NCBI RefSeq assembly: GCF_008868005.1
Contig: NZ_WAAO01000002.1
Coordinates: 124,001-188,000 of the forward strand
DNA from: Microbacterium algeriense
GTDB lineage: Bacteria > Actinomycetota > Actinomycetes > Actinomycetales > Microbacteriaceae
Length of the DNA: 64,000 bases
Reading direction: 5' to 3'
In this document: one piece after another, positions 1 through 8,703 of the stretch
How positions within the stretch are numbered: position 1 is the first letter of the stretch
Layout: each line of letters begins with the position of its first letter
Notes under the pieces: generated by a model
What the model was told of the DNA's origin: nothing
The model's database searches: none
Seen by the model: only the letters and a program-made list of their open reading frames with translations
Made by a program: the position numbers and the translations under genes

Positions 1-1494
1 TCGCCGTCAGCGAATCAGGTGTACCAGATCGTCGGCGCGGTCGAGCGAGGTCGCGGCGTGCTGCTGAGCTACGGCAACTACGCCGGGGACGTGCTCCACT
101 TCGATCAGGCGCAGGAGCGCTTGCGCGCGGAGGGGATCGACGTGCGCACCGTGGTCGTGACGGACGACATCTGGAGCGCGCCGAAGCACGAGGCTCACAA
201 GCGGCGCGGCATCGCCGGAGACCTCGCGGTGTTCAAGGTCGCCGGGGCTGCGGCGGAGGCGGGCTACGACCTGGACGACGTCGAACGCGTCGCCCGTCAC
301 GCGAACGCACGCACCCGCTCCTTCGGCGTGGCCTTCACCGGGTGCACTCTGCCCGGCGCCGCAGAGCCGCTGTTCACCGTGCCGGAGGGGCGGATGGCCG
401 TCGGGCTGGGCATCCACGGCGAACCCGGTATCGACGAGATGGATGTGCCCACGGCCGACGGGCTCGCCGACCTGCTCGTCGACGCCCTGCTGGAGGAGCG
501 CCCCGACGGCGCGGAACTCGCCGGCGCGCGCGTCGTGCCGCTGCTCAACGGCCTCGGCTCCGTCAAGTACGAGGAGCTCTTCGTCGTCTATCGGCGCGTG
601 CACGAGGCCCTGGCATCGCGAGGGATCACCGTCGTGGAACCCGAGGTGGGCGAACTGTGCACCAGCTTCGACATGGCGGGTCTCTCGCTCACACTGCTCT
701 GGCTCGACGAAGAACTCGAACAGCTGTGGGCTGCTCCCGCCGACGCGCCCGGGTACCGCAAGGGCACCGTCGAGGCGCGCCGGCGCGCCCCGTCCGTCAC
801 CGCCGAGGCGCCGGATGCGGGCGTGCCGGCGGCGACCGCCGCATCCCGCGAGACGGCGCGGTTCCTCGCCACGGCCCTCGAAGCGGTCGCCGACGCCGTC
901 GCCTCCGCCGCCGATGAGCTCGGCCGGATCGATCAGATCGCCGGAGACGGCGACCACGGGATCGGCATGGAGCGCGGCACCCGCGCCGCCGCCGACGCCG
1001 CTCGAGCGGCCGTCGACGCGGCTGCCGGGGCGCGGACCACCCTGCAGCGGGCAGGGGATGCCTGGAGCGATCGAGCAGGCGGCACCAGCGGCGCCATCTG
1101 GGGCGAGATGCTCCGTGCGCTCGGCCGGCAGCTCGGTGACGACGAGCGCGCCGACGGGGAGAGGGCCGCCGCGGGGATCGTCGCCGCGAGAGAAGCCGTC
1201 ATGGCGTTCGGCAAGGCGCAGGTCGGGGACAAGACCATGGTCGACGCGATCGTGCCGTTCAGCGACCGCCTCGCGCACCTGGTGTCCGACGGACGGCCGC
1301 TGCTCGACGCCTGGGGAGATGCCGCCGATGCGGCCCAGGCGGCCGCGGACGCGACCGCTTCCCTCACGGCCACTCTCGGCCGTGCGCGTGCGCACGGCGA
1401 CAGATCCCTCGGCACCCCTGATCCCGGGGCCGTGTCGTTCGCGCTCGTGTGCCGCACGGTGCACGGCGTCCTCGCTGCACAGAAGGAGAACTGA
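1..1494 (+). CDS. Dihydroxyacetone/erythrulose kinase, DhaK-DhaL fusion (5' partial)
   Basis: ATP-dependent kinase of small ketoses (dihydroxyacetone or erythrulose). The frame is open to the first base, so the DhaK N-terminus lies outside the window. The visible part of DhaK ends near codon 260 and has the GIHGEPG motif whose His (codon 139) covalently binds the ketose. DhaL follows, with the nucleotide-binding GDGDHG motif near codon 316 and a GGTSGA motif, so the ATP-using form is a single polypeptide. The stop lies 4 nt before the RpiB-type gene, whose AAGGAG ribosome site is inside this gene's end. With an RpiB-type and a TIM-type isomerase next to it, an erythrulose kinase role as in mycobacterial tetritol pathways (DerK/LerK) is as likely as a dihydroxyacetone kinase. 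Substrate is inferred. Confidence 0.9.
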   Translation, partial: SPSANQVYQIVGAVERGRGVLLSYGNYAGDVLHFDQAQERLRAEGIDVRTVVVTDDIWSAPKHEAHKRRGIAGDLAVFKVAGAAAEAGYDLDDVERVARHANARTRSFGVAFTGCTLPGAAEPLFTVPEGRMAVGLGIHGEPGIDEMDVPTADGLADLLVDALLEERPDGAELAGARVVPLLNGLGSVKYEELFVVYRRVHEALASRGITVVEPEVGELCTSFDMAGLSLTLLWLDEELEQLWAAPADAPGYRKGTVEARRRAPSVTAEAPDAGVPAATAASRETARFLATALEAVADAVASAADELGRIDQIAGDGDHGIGMERGTRAAADAARAAVDAAAGARTTLQRAGDAWSDRAGGTSGAIWGEMLRALGRQLGDDERADGERAAAGIVAAREAVMAFGKAQVGDKTMVDAIVPFSDRLAHLVSDGRPLLDAWGDAADAAQAAADATASLTATLGRARAHGDRSLGTPDPGAVSFALVCRTVHGVLAAQKEN

Positions 1495-1498
1495 TCAC

Positions 1499-1954
1499 AT
1501 GGCATGGCGTCTGATCGTCGGAAGCGACAAGGCAGGATACGACTACAAGGAGATCATCAAGCGAGACCTCGAGGCGCATCCGCTCGTCGCGTCCGTGGTC
1601 GATGTCGGCGTGGACGATGCCGCGGGGTCGACGTCCTACCCGAAGGTCGCCATCGAGGCGGCCGAACGGGTGGCGCGCGGGGAGGCCGACCGGGCGATCC
1701 TCCTCTGCGGCACGGGGCTCGGCGTCGCGATCGCCGCGAACAAGGTCCCCGGCATCCGTGCGGTCACGGCTCACGACTCGTTCTCCGTCGAGCGCTCGGT
1801 GCTCTCCAACGACGCGCACATCCTCTGCATGGGCCAGCGTGTGGTCGGCATCGAGCTGGCGCGCAGGCTCGCGGGGGAGTGGCTCGGCTACACCTTCGAT
1901 CCGTCCAGTCATTCTCAGGCGAACGTCGCCGACATCTGCGCATACGAGGGCTGA
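1499..1954 (+). CDS. rpiB: RpiB/LacAB-type sugar-phosphate isomerase
   Basis: 151-aa cytosolic aldose-ketose phosphate isomerase of the RpiB family, the normal length for the family. The signature CGTGLG starts at Cys70 (the catalytic Cys position) and is followed by [13 protein letters not shown] at 1499 is chosen because AAGGAG lies 10 nt upstream, inside the end of the kinase gene. Ribose-5-phosphate isomerase is the family name, but its place between a DhaK-type kinase and a TIM-like isomerase matches the D-erythrulose-4-phosphate isomerase (DerI) of mycobacterial tetritol catabolism, which would give erythrose 4-phosphate. The exact substrate is inferred from context. Confidence 0.9.
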   Translation: MAWRLIVGSDKAGYDYKEIIKRDLEAHPLVASVVDVGVDDAAGSTSYPKVAIEAAERVARGEADRAILLCGTGLGVAIAANKVPGIRAVTAHDSFSVERSVLSNDAHILCMGQRVVGIELARRLAGEWLGYTFDPSSHSQANVADICAYEG

Positions 1955-1957
1955 CGC

Positions 1958-2713
1958 GTGCTGATCGGCTCGAGCTTGAAGATGTACTTCGGGCGGGCAC
2001 GCACGGTGGAGTGGACCCGGGCCGTCGCGGACATCTGCGCAGCCCATCCGGCTGTGCGCGAAGGTCTGGTCGAGCCGTTCGTCATCCCGAGCTTCGTGTC
2101 CATCGCGGAGGTGATGCCCATCGCGCGTGCCGCCGGCATGCTCGTCGGCGCACAGGACGTGCACTGGGCGGAGCCTGGACCCTACACCGGCGAGGTCTCC
2201 GCGGCGGAACTCGCCGAGCACGGCGTCAGCCTGGTGGAGATCGGGCACGCGGAACGGCGCGCGCACTTCGGGGAGACGGACGACACCGTCGCACGCAAGA
2301 CCGCGGCCGTCGTGCGGCACGGACTGACGCCGCTCCTCTGCATCGGTGAGACCGTCGAGTCGGATCCGACACGGGCTGCCGAGGTGTGCACATCGCAGCT
2401 CGAGTCGTCGCTCGCTCGCGTCGACGGCTCCCTGGCGAACCGACTGGTCGTCGCCTACGAACCCGTGTGGGCCATCGGCAGGTCGGATCCGGCCGACGAT
2501 GAGCACATCCGCCTGGTCGCCCGTGCCATCAAGACTGCGCTCGTCGCGACCCCCTTCTCCGCTCAGGTCATCTACGGTGGGAGTGCGAGACTAGGTCTGC
2601 TGCCTCGCATCGGCGATGCGGTCGACGGTGTGTTCCTGGGTCGCTTCGCCCATGATCCGCTCGCTTTCGGCGGAATTCTTGATGAGGCGCTCGACATGGA
2701 GGAGATGCGATGA
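1958..2713 (+). CDS. Triosephosphate isomerase-like enzyme (EryH/LerI-type)
   Basis: 251-aa TIM barrel related to triosephosphate isomerase. Catalytic residues are present: Lys8, His97 in EIGHAERR, Glu168 in AYEPVWAIG, and a phosphate loop at YGGSA 206-210 and the following glycine-rich turn. The N-terminal motif reads SSLKMY rather than the glycolytic NWKMN type, which together with the catabolic context points to the erythrulose-1-phosphate isomerase (LerI/EryH) branch rather than the housekeeping TpiA. GTG start 3 nt after the previous stop. The end overlaps the GntR gene by 4 nt (ATGA), so the two are translationally coupled. Confidence 0.85.
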   Translation: MLIGSSLKMYFGRARTVEWTRAVADICAAHPAVREGLVEPFVIPSFVSIAEVMPIARAAGMLVGAQDVHWAEPGPYTGEVSAAELAEHGVSLVEIGHAERRAHFGETDDTVARKTAAVVRHGLTPLLCIGETVESDPTRAAEVCTSQLESSLARVDGSLANRLVVAYEPVWAIGRSDPADDEHIRLVARAIKTALVATPFSAQVIYGGSARLGLLPRIGDAVDGVFLGRFAHDPLAFGGILDEALDMEEMR

Positions 2714-3432
2714 CGGCACCGGTCCCGCGGCGGGTCACCGAGATGGAGCGGCGCAACCTGCGCGACCGTGTGTACGACCTGATCCTCGAGATGCTGCTCG
2801 ACGGCGACGTGGAGCCGGGCGCGCGTCTGTCCATCGACACGCTCGCCCGCCAACTCGATGTCTCGCCCACCCCGGTGCGGGAGGCGATGGTGCAGCTCGA
2901 GCGCACCGAGCTCGTCACCCGTGAGGCCCTGCGGGGATATCGTGTCGCGCCGCCGCTCGGACCGGACCAGCTGGATGAGCTCTTCGCGGCACGCCTCATG
3001 CTCGAGGTCGAAGCCGCCAGGCTGGCGACCCCGCACGCCGCTGACCTGCTCGCGGACCTGCGCGCGGCGCATGATCGTCACCAGGACTGGGCGCAGCGCA
3101 TCGCCGCCTCGATGCGCTCGGGGACCGCGAGTGTGCGAGACATGCAGGAGTACTTCGCAGCGGACGCCGACTTCCATGAGGTGATCCTGCGGGCGGCGGG
3201 GAACCGCTACATCATGAGCATGCATGCCGACCTCGGTGCCTTGACGCACCGTATGCGCCAGGCCGTCCTCCGGGGGGCGAACGACGTGGAAGAGGCGCAT
3301 GCCGAGCATGCGGCGATCATCGACGCGTTCGATTCCGAAGACCCGGAAGCGCCGGCCGCCGCGATGCGGGCGCACATCGAGGGCGTGCGTGATCGATCCT
3401 GGCGCGAAGCCGACGGCGACCCCCTGCGCTGA
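2710..3432 (+). CDS. GntR-family (FCD) transcriptional regulator
   Basis: 240-aa DNA-binding regulator. Residues about 15-80 form the GntR winged helix-turn-helix (SIDTLARQLDVSPTPVREA), and the rest is an alpha-helical FCD-type effector domain that usually binds a carboxylate or sugar acid and often a metal. ATG overlaps the isomerase stop (ATGA). It closes the kinase-isomerase operon and sits just upstream of the second catabolic operon, so it probably controls one or both. A perfect 10-bp palindrome on the predicted -10 at 3572-3581 is the best candidate operator. The effector is unknown, but a substrate or intermediate of this cluster is likely. Confidence 0.9.
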   Translation: MTAPVPRRVTEMERRNLRDRVYDLILEMLLDGDVEPGARLSIDTLARQLDVSPTPVREAMVQLERTELVTREALRGYRVAPPLGPDQLDELFAARLMLEVEAARLATPHAADLLADLRAAHDRHQDWAQRIAASMRSGTASVRDMQEYFAADADFHEVILRAAGNRYIMSMHADLGALTHRMRQAVLRGANDVEEAHAEHAAIIDAFDSEDPEAPAAAMRAHIEGVRDRSWREADGDPLR

Positions 3433-3551
3433 CCCGAAGAGCGCCGTCCGAACGCCGGCTGATCGTCTGGAAGCCTCGTTGCGAGCTCGACGGGGAGGCC
3501 GCGGTTCGGCGCGCCCGTCGGAGAGGATCGCGCGGAGGCAGCCGATATTCG

Positions 3552-3581
3552 TTGTGCGCCGATTGAATATTTCCTATAGGA
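3552..3581 (+). promoter_or_regulatory. Promoter with overlapping palindromic operator candidate
   Basis: TTGTGC (3552-3557) as -35, a 17-nt spacer and TATAGG (3575-3580) as -10 would drive the isomerase-pdxA2-tctCBA genes. The -10 lies inside the perfect palindrome TCCTATAGGA (3572-3581), a plausible GntR binding core. AT-rich compared with its surroundings. Inferred, not proven. Confidence 0.55.
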
Positions 3582-3593
3582 TTTACGAAGGCA

Positions 3594-3612
3594 GGCTCCG
3601 ATGATCGGAGCC
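3594..3612 (+). other. Leader hairpin before the isomerase operon
   Basis: Perfect 8-bp stem (GGCTCCGA/TCGGAGCC) with a 3-nt loop, starting about 7 nt after the predicted transcription start and ending 19 nt before the ATG. It could stabilise the 5' end of the mRNA or be a second regulatory site. Confidence 0.45.
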
Positions 3613-3631
3613 CCGGACACGATGGAGTGAG

Positions 3632-4603
3632 ATGCCTGCGTTCCCCGCAGCCGAATGGCCGATCGCCGCATGCTTGCACGGCGTACCCACCGTGCTCGCC
3701 GATGGGCGCACCCTGCACGACGCCGGACCGGAGGCGTGGGAGGCGGCGTTCGCCCAGGTCGCCGCGGTCGACTTCTCGATGGCAGAGCTCGCCGACAGTC
3801 ACATCCGTCCCGCCGACCTGAGCAGCGCGCAGCGCGCCGAGCTCGTCGCGGTCGCCGCCGCGCGCGGCATCGCGATCCCCTCGGTGCATGTGCAGCGGCA
3901 GAGTGTGATCGAACCGGGGCGTGGCGAGCAGAACCTCGCGTACGCCCACCGCACGATCGATGCCGCGGCGGAGATGGGGATGAGCGTCTTCTCCACCGGA
4001 CTGCACCGACCTCTCAGCGACGCGCAGCGCCGCGCGCTGTGGTTCTGGTCGGTCGAGGGCCCGCGCGACCCCGCCGACGACCCGGCGACGTGGGCGCTCG
4101 CCGTGACGCGGCTTCGCGAGCTCGGCAGGCACGCCGGCGAAGTGGGCCTCCGGGTCTCGCTCGAGATGTACGAGGACACCTATCTCGGGACAGCCGACTC
4201 CGCCGTCCGGCTGGTCGAGGAGATCGGGCTCGACAACGTCGGACTCAACCCGGACATCGGCAACCTCGTGCGCCTCCACCGGCCCATCGAAGACTGGCGC
4301 GAGGCGTACGCCAAGACGCTTCCCTACGCGAACTACTGGCATGTGAAGAACTACACGCGCGATGAGACGTTCGACCGCTCACGCGCCACCAGCGCTCCGT
4401 CGACGATGGCATCGGGCCTGATCGACTACCGCCACGTGATCCAGCAGGCGGTGGCCGTCGGCTTCGACGGCGTCATCCTGTGCGAGCACTACGGAGGAGA
4501 CAGCCTGGGGATGTGCGCCGCGAACCAGCGATACATCCGCGACGTGCTCGCCGCCGGCGAGCGTGCCGCCGCCCCCGCATCCGCCGTACTGCCCGTGCCC
4601 TGA
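3632..4603 (+). CDS. Xylose-isomerase-like TIM barrel protein (sugar isomerase/epimerase family)
   Basis: 323-aa protein of the AP-endonuclease-2-like TIM barrel superfamily, which holds sugar-phosphate isomerases and epimerases such as IolE, Hyi and OtnI. Candidate metal ligands are Glu in SLEMYED, Asp/Asn in GLNPDIGN, His in YWHVKN and Glu/His in ILCEHYGGD. First gene after the regulated promoter, 22 nt upstream of the pdxA2-type gene, so an isomerisation or epimerisation step feeding PdxA2 is likely. I cannot assign the substrate. The ATG has only a weak purine-rich site (GGAGTGAG) in front of it. Confidence 0.8.
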   Translation: MPAFPAAEWPIAACLHGVPTVLADGRTLHDAGPEAWEAAFAQVAAVDFSMAELADSHIRPADLSSAQRAELVAVAAARGIAIPSVHVQRQSVIEPGRGEQNLAYAHRTIDAAAEMGMSVFSTGLHRPLSDAQRRALWFWSVEGPRDPADDPATWALAVTRLRELGRHAGEVGLRVSLEMYEDTYLGTADSAVRLVEEIGLDNVGLNPDIGNLVRLHRPIEDWREAYAKTLPYANYWHVKNYTRDETFDRSRATSAPSTMASGLIDYRHVIQQAVAVGFDGVILCEHYGGDSLGMCAANQRYIRDVLAAGERAAAPASAVLPVP

Positions 4604-4625
4604 CCCTCCCGAACGAAGGACAGCC

Positions 4626-5627
4626 ATGACCTCTCACCCTCGCATCGCCCTGACCCTCGGCGACCCCGCCGGAGTCGGCCCCGAACTCGTCGCCCGGCAG
4701 CTCGCCGACCCCGCGTCCACCGCGGTCGCCGACATCCTGATCATCGGCGATGAGCAGGAACTCCTCGAGGCCATGGCCGACGCCGGCGTCGAGTTCGCCT
4801 GGACCAGGGAGCGGGGAACCGGCGTCCCGCAGCTGATCGACAACGGCGGGACGCGCCCGCCCGGCGGCTTCGTGCGGAAGCAGCCCACCCGCGAAGGGGG
4901 TCTCTGGGCGATGGCGAGCCTGCGCACCGCCCTGGAGCTGTCGAAGGCGGGTGACGTCGATGCGATCGTCTTCGCCCCGTTGAACAAGTCCTCGCTGCAC
5001 CTGGCCGGGATGACCGAGAACGACGAGATGGCATGGTTCGAGACGGTGCTCGACGACGGCACCTCCGCCACCGAGCTGAACATCCTCCCGGAGTTGGTCA
5101 CGGGTCGCGTCACCAGCCACTGCTCGATCTCCGAGGTCGCCGACCTGATCACCTACGACCTCATCGTGGAACGCGGCGAGCTGCTCGAGCGAGTGCTCCG
5201 GGCACGCGGCATCGACGAGCCGCGCATCGGCGTCTGCGCCCTCAACCCGCATGCCGGGGAGTCGGGGAAGTTCGGTCGCCACGAGATCGACCTCATCGCT
5301 CCGGCGATCGCGGAGCTGCAGCGGCGGGGAGTGGACGCGGCAGGCCCGTTCCCCAGCGACACCATCTTCCTCAAGGCGCGTGACGGCGGGTTCGACGGCG
5401 TCCTCACGATGTACCACGACCAGGGGCAGATCGCCGTGAAGCTGCTCGGCTTCGACCGCGGCGTCACGATGGCGGGCGGCCTCAGCGTGCCCGTCTGCAC
5501 GCCGGCTCACGGGACCGCGTTCGACGTGGTCGGCACCCGGTCCGCGTCCACCGGGGCGTATGAGCATGCGTTCCGCACAGCCGTCGACGTCGGCGCGCAG
5601 GCACGCGCCGCCCGCGAGTCCATCTGA
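4626..5627 (+). CDS. pdxA2: PdxA2-type 4-phosphohydroxy-acid dehydrogenase
   Basis: 333-aa NAD-dependent oxidative decarboxylase of the PdxA family. Family motifs are GDPAGVGPEL near the N-terminus, APLNKSSL, and three metal-ligand His residues in VTSHCSISE, NPHAGESGKFG and MYHDQGQ. The PdxA phosphate motif GHTE reads GMTE here, so it departs from the vitamin B6 enzyme. The PdxA2 branch converts 4-phospho-D-threonate or -erythronate to DHAP and CO2, which fits the neighbouring DHAP-linked genes. No DUF1537 kinase, the usual partner, is seen in this window; it could lie upstream of position 1. ATG chosen for the GAAGGA site 6 nt before it. Confidence 0.8.
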   Translation: MTSHPRIALTLGDPAGVGPELVARQLADPASTAVADILIIGDEQELLEAMADAGVEFAWTRERGTGVPQLIDNGGTRPPGGFVRKQPTREGGLWAMASLRTALELSKAGDVDAIVFAPLNKSSLHLAGMTENDEMAWFETVLDDGTSATELNILPELVTGRVTSHCSISEVADLITYDLIVERGELLERVLRARGIDEPRIGVCALNPHAGESGKFGRHEIDLIAPAIAELQRRGVDAAGPFPSDTIFLKARDGGFDGVLTMYHDQGQIAVKLLGFDRGVTMAGGLSVPVCTPAHGTAFDVVGTRSASTGAYEHAFRTAVDVGAQARAARESI

Positions 5628-5675
5628 TCCCCCCCATTCCTCCGTTCGAACCCGACAAAGAGACAAGGAAAGACA

Positions 5676-6647
5676 ATGAAGTCACGTTTCGCAGCAATCG
5701 CCATCGGTGCCGTATCCGTCATGGCTCTCGCCGGCTGTTCCGCAACCGCGCAGGGTGACGGCGACGGCGGAGGGGATGCGTTCGCGCCTCAGGACGTCCG
5801 CATGATCGTGCCGTTCGCCGCCGGTGGCGGCTCGGACGTCTCCGGTCGTGCCATCGCCAGCGGCCTCGAGGAGGCGACAGGCTCCACGGTCACGGTGGAG
5901 AACCGCGAGGGCGGATCCGGAGCCGTCGGGTACTCGCACTTCCTCGCGCAGCAGGGCAACGGCAACTACCTGCTCGCGGCGGAGACCGCGCTCCTCGCAT
6001 TGCCGCTGACGACCGACGTGGGCTTCAGCTACGAGTCGTTCACGCCGATCATGAAGCTCGGCGACGACTACACGCTCGTGGTCGCTCCCGGCGACAGCCG
6101 ATTCGACACGTGCACCGACGTCGTCGACGCGGCGAAGAGCGATGGCGTCGTCGCCGCCGTGTCCGGCACCGTCAGCCTGGACGAGGTCGTGTTCACGCTC
6201 ATCGAGAAGGACCAGGACATCACCTTCGACCGTGTCCCGTTCGAGGGCGGCAGCGAGGTCATCGCCGGTCTCCTCGGCGGTACCGTCGAGGTCGGCTCCC
6301 TGAACCCGAGCGAGGTGCTCGGCCAGCTCGAATCCGGTGATCTGAAGGCGCTCTGCGCGCTGTCCGAGGAACGCTACGAGTACGCGGAGCTCGCCGACAT
6401 CCCCACGGCGAAGGAGCAGGGGATCGACGTCGCGTTCGCCCAGTTCCGCGGATTCATCGCCCCCGGCGGCATCAGCGAGGAGGCGAAGCAGTTCTGGATC
6501 GACGCCGCGAAGGAGTTCGCCGAGTCCGAGGCGTACACCGCCTACATCGAGGAGAACCTCATGCAGGCCAACGCCGCCTACGGCGACGAGTTCGCCGACT
6601 ACCTCGCGGAGAACTCCGCTGCCCTCGAGGCGGTCGTCGGAAAGTGA
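5676..6647 (+). CDS. tctC: TctC-type substrate-binding lipoprotein
   Basis: 323-aa extracytoplasmic solute receptor of a tripartite tricarboxylate-type transporter. Lipoprotein signal peptide with lipobox LAGC and lipidated Cys21, then a Gly/Asp-rich linker and the mature two-lobed domain beginning VRMIVPFAAGGGSDVSGR, the typical TctC motif. Receptor of the TctABC importer, which takes up carboxylates using an ion gradient; here the cargo is probably the sugar acid used by the upstream genes. AAGGAAAG precedes the ATG. Stop lies 2 nt before the tctB ATG. Confidence 0.9.
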   Translation: MKSRFAAIAIGAVSVMALAGCSATAQGDGDGGGDAFAPQDVRMIVPFAAGGGSDVSGRAIASGLEEATGSTVTVENREGGSGAVGYSHFLAQQGNGNYLLAAETALLALPLTTDVGFSYESFTPIMKLGDDYTLVVAPGDSRFDTCTDVVDAAKSDGVVAAVSGTVSLDEVVFTLIEKDQDITFDRVPFEGGSEVIAGLLGGTVEVGSLNPSEVLGQLESGDLKALCALSEERYEYAELADIPTAKEQGIDVAFAQFRGFIAPGGISEEAKQFWIDAAKEFAESEAYTAYIEENLMQANAAYGDEFADYLAENSAALEAVVGK

Positions 6648-6649
6648 TC

Positions 6650-7150
6650 ATGTCACCCCGGATCGCCAGGGTCGCCGCGAGCGGGGTCCTGGTCGTCGTG
6701 GGAGCCGTGGCCGCCCTCATCGGGTCGGGGTACGGCTTCACCACCGACAACGGTCAGATCGGCGCCGGCTTCATGCCGGTCGTCCTCGGCGTGGTCATGG
6801 CGGTGCTCGCCGTGGTCGACGTGGTCGCCACCCTGCGTCGACCCCCGGACGCGGACGCGGGCGCGGGCACGGAGCAGTCCGACATCGACGTGCTCGGCCG
6901 TTCGCAGCGCCAGCGGAACGGAATGCTGGCGCTCGTCGTCGGCCTCCTGTTCCTGGCGCTCCTGCTCGTCCCCGTCACCGGGCTGCTCATCGCGCTCGGG
7001 CTGCTCGTCGTCGCCATCGCGACGATCGTCGAGCGGCGCCATATCCTCGCTGCGCTCCTCGTGGGCGCCATCGCCATCGCCGTCGTGCACGTCGTCTTCG
7101 CCGTCCTGCTGAAGGTGCCGATGCCCACCGGCCTGATCGGACTCATCTGA
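6650..7150 (+). CDS. tctB: TctB-type small membrane subunit
   Basis: 166-aa four-helix membrane protein, the small subunit of the tripartite importer. Hydrophobic helices at roughly residues 8-24, 42-60, 84-118 (two close helices) and 124-155. Sequence is poorly conserved in this family, so the call rests on size, topology and position between tctC and tctA. ATG at 6650 follows GGAAAG; an in-frame GTG at 6644 overlapping the tctC stop is the alternative start. Confidence 0.8.
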   Translation: MSPRIARVAASGVLVVVGAVAALIGSGYGFTTDNGQIGAGFMPVVLGVVMAVLAVVDVVATLRRPPDADAGAGTEQSDIDVLGRSQRQRNGMLALVVGLLFLALLLVPVTGLLIALGLLVVAIATIVERRHILAALLVGAIAIAVVHVVFAVLLKVPMPTGLIGLI

Positions 7151-8640
7151 TGATCGAGAACATTCTTCTGGGCTTCCAGACCGCGCTCACGCTGGAGAAC
7201 ATGCTCTGGTGCTTCGTCGGCGTGCTCCTCGGCACGGTCATCGGCCTGCTGCCCGGGCTCGGCTCCACGACCGGCGTCGCCGTGCTGCTGCCGGTCACCT
7301 TCACGCTCGAGCCGGTCACCGCGTTGATCATGCTCGCCGGCATCTACTACGGCGCCCAATACGGCGGCACGATCACCTCGGTGCTGATCTCCACGCCGGG
7401 CGAGGCGGCCAGCGTGGTCACGACGCTGGACGGCTACCAGATGGCGAAGAGAGGCCGTGCGGGTGCAGCGCTGGCGATCAGCGCCATCGGATCCTTCATC
7501 GCCGCGATCATCTCCCTCGCGCTGCTGATGGCACTCGCGCCTCCGCTCGCGGACCTCGCGTTGGAGTTCGGCCCCGTCGAGATGCTCGCGATCATGATCC
7601 TCGCGCTCGTGGTCGTCATCACCTTCCAGGGCAAGGACATGATCCGCGGTGCGCTGATGGCCGTCGCGGGGCTTCTCGTCGCGACGGTCGGCATCGCTCA
7701 GGGCACCAGCGAGGCGCGGTTCACGTTCGGGAACGTCAACCTGCTCTCCGGCATCCCCTTCGTCGAGGTGATGATCGGTCTCTTCGCGCTCGGCGAAGTG
7801 CTGCACCAGATCCGGATGGGCGCAGCCGCTCCCATCCGTGCCCGGTTCCAGGACATGCTGATCACACGCAAGGACGTCAAGGACTCGATGCCGGCGATCC
7901 TCCGGGGCTCGGGCATCGGCTTCCTGCTCGGCATCCTCCCCGGTGCCGGGTCGACTCTCGCCTCGTTCATGGCCTACGGGGTGGAGCGCAAGGTCAGCCG
8001 CAATCGCGACAACTTCGGCCGGGGCGCGATCGAGGGCGTGGCGAGTCCGGAGAGCGCCAACAACGCGGCCGCGAACGCCAACTTCGTGCCGACCCTGGCA
8101 CTCGGGATCCCCGGCGGGGCGACGACCGCAGTGCTCCTCGGCGCGTTCACGATCTTCGGACTGCAACCCGGACCGCTGCTGTTCGATACCCAGCCCGCGC
8201 TCGTCTGGGGGCTGCTGGTGTCGTTCTTCATCGGCAACGTCCTGCTGCTCGTGCTGAACCTCCCGCTCGCGCCGGTGTTCGCGCAGATGCTGCGGATCCC
8301 GTACGGGTACCTCTATCCGATCATCCTGCTGACCTCGCTGATCGGCGCCTATTCGGTGAGCAACAACATGTTCAGCGTGTGGCTGGTGTTCGTGTTCGGA
8401 CTGATCGGCTACCTGATGAAGGAGGTCGACCTGCCGATGGCGCCGTTCGTGCTGGGGCTCGTCCTCGGGCCTCTGCTGGAGAAGGCGCTGGTCCAGACCA
8501 GCGCCATCGGCAAGGGCAACCTGGGCGTGATGTTCGAGAGCCCGATCGCCGTCGGCGTGATCGCCCTGGCCATCGCGGCGATCGTCGTGCCGCGGGTTCT
8601 CGCGGCCTTGCGAGGTGCGCGACGCGACGCCCGCGTGTGA
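7150..8640 (+). CDS. tctA: TctA-type large permease subunit
   Basis: 496-aa polytopic membrane protein with about 12 helices, the main translocation subunit of the tripartite importer. TctA hallmarks are the early GLLPGLGSTTGVAVLLP segment, YYGAQYGGTITSVLISTPGE and a second related motif GILPGAGSTLASF, plus GVASPESANNAAANA. Start overlaps the tctB stop by one base (TGATG). The transcript ends at the strong hairpin at 8649-8690. Confidence 0.93.
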   Translation: MIENILLGFQTALTLENMLWCFVGVLLGTVIGLLPGLGSTTGVAVLLPVTFTLEPVTALIMLAGIYYGAQYGGTITSVLISTPGEAASVVTTLDGYQMAKRGRAGAALAISAIGSFIAAIISLALLMALAPPLADLALEFGPVEMLAIMILALVVVITFQGKDMIRGALMAVAGLLVATVGIAQGTSEARFTFGNVNLLSGIPFVEVMIGLFALGEVLHQIRMGAAAPIRARFQDMLITRKDVKDSMPAILRGSGIGFLLGILPGAGSTLASFMAYGVERKVSRNRDNFGRGAIEGVASPESANNAAANANFVPTLALGIPGGATTAVLLGAFTIFGLQPGPLLFDTQPALVWGLLVSFFIGNVLLLVLNLPLAPVFAQMLRIPYGYLYPIILLTSLIGAYSVSNNMFSVWLVFVFGLIGYLMKEVDLPMAPFVLGLVLGPLLEKALVQTSAIGKGNLGVMFESPIAVGVIALAIAAIVVPRVLAALRGARRDARV

Positions 8641-8648
8641 CCGCACGA

Positions 8649-8690
8649 AAGACGGATGCCACGACCCCTCAGGGTCGTGGCATCCGTCTT
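8649..8690. terminator. Bidirectional terminator between tctA and fumC
   Basis: Inverted repeat with a 19-bp perfect stem (core GGATGCCACGACCC) and a 4-nt loop, sitting between the convergent tctA and fumC stops. Confidence 0.85.
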
Positions 8691-8703
8691 CGCTGTGTGC
8701 GGG

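Noticed and set aside
5640..5660. GTTCGAA sequence like a tRNA T-loop
   Set aside because: No cloverleaf can be formed in the 48-nt gap between pdxA2 and tctC.
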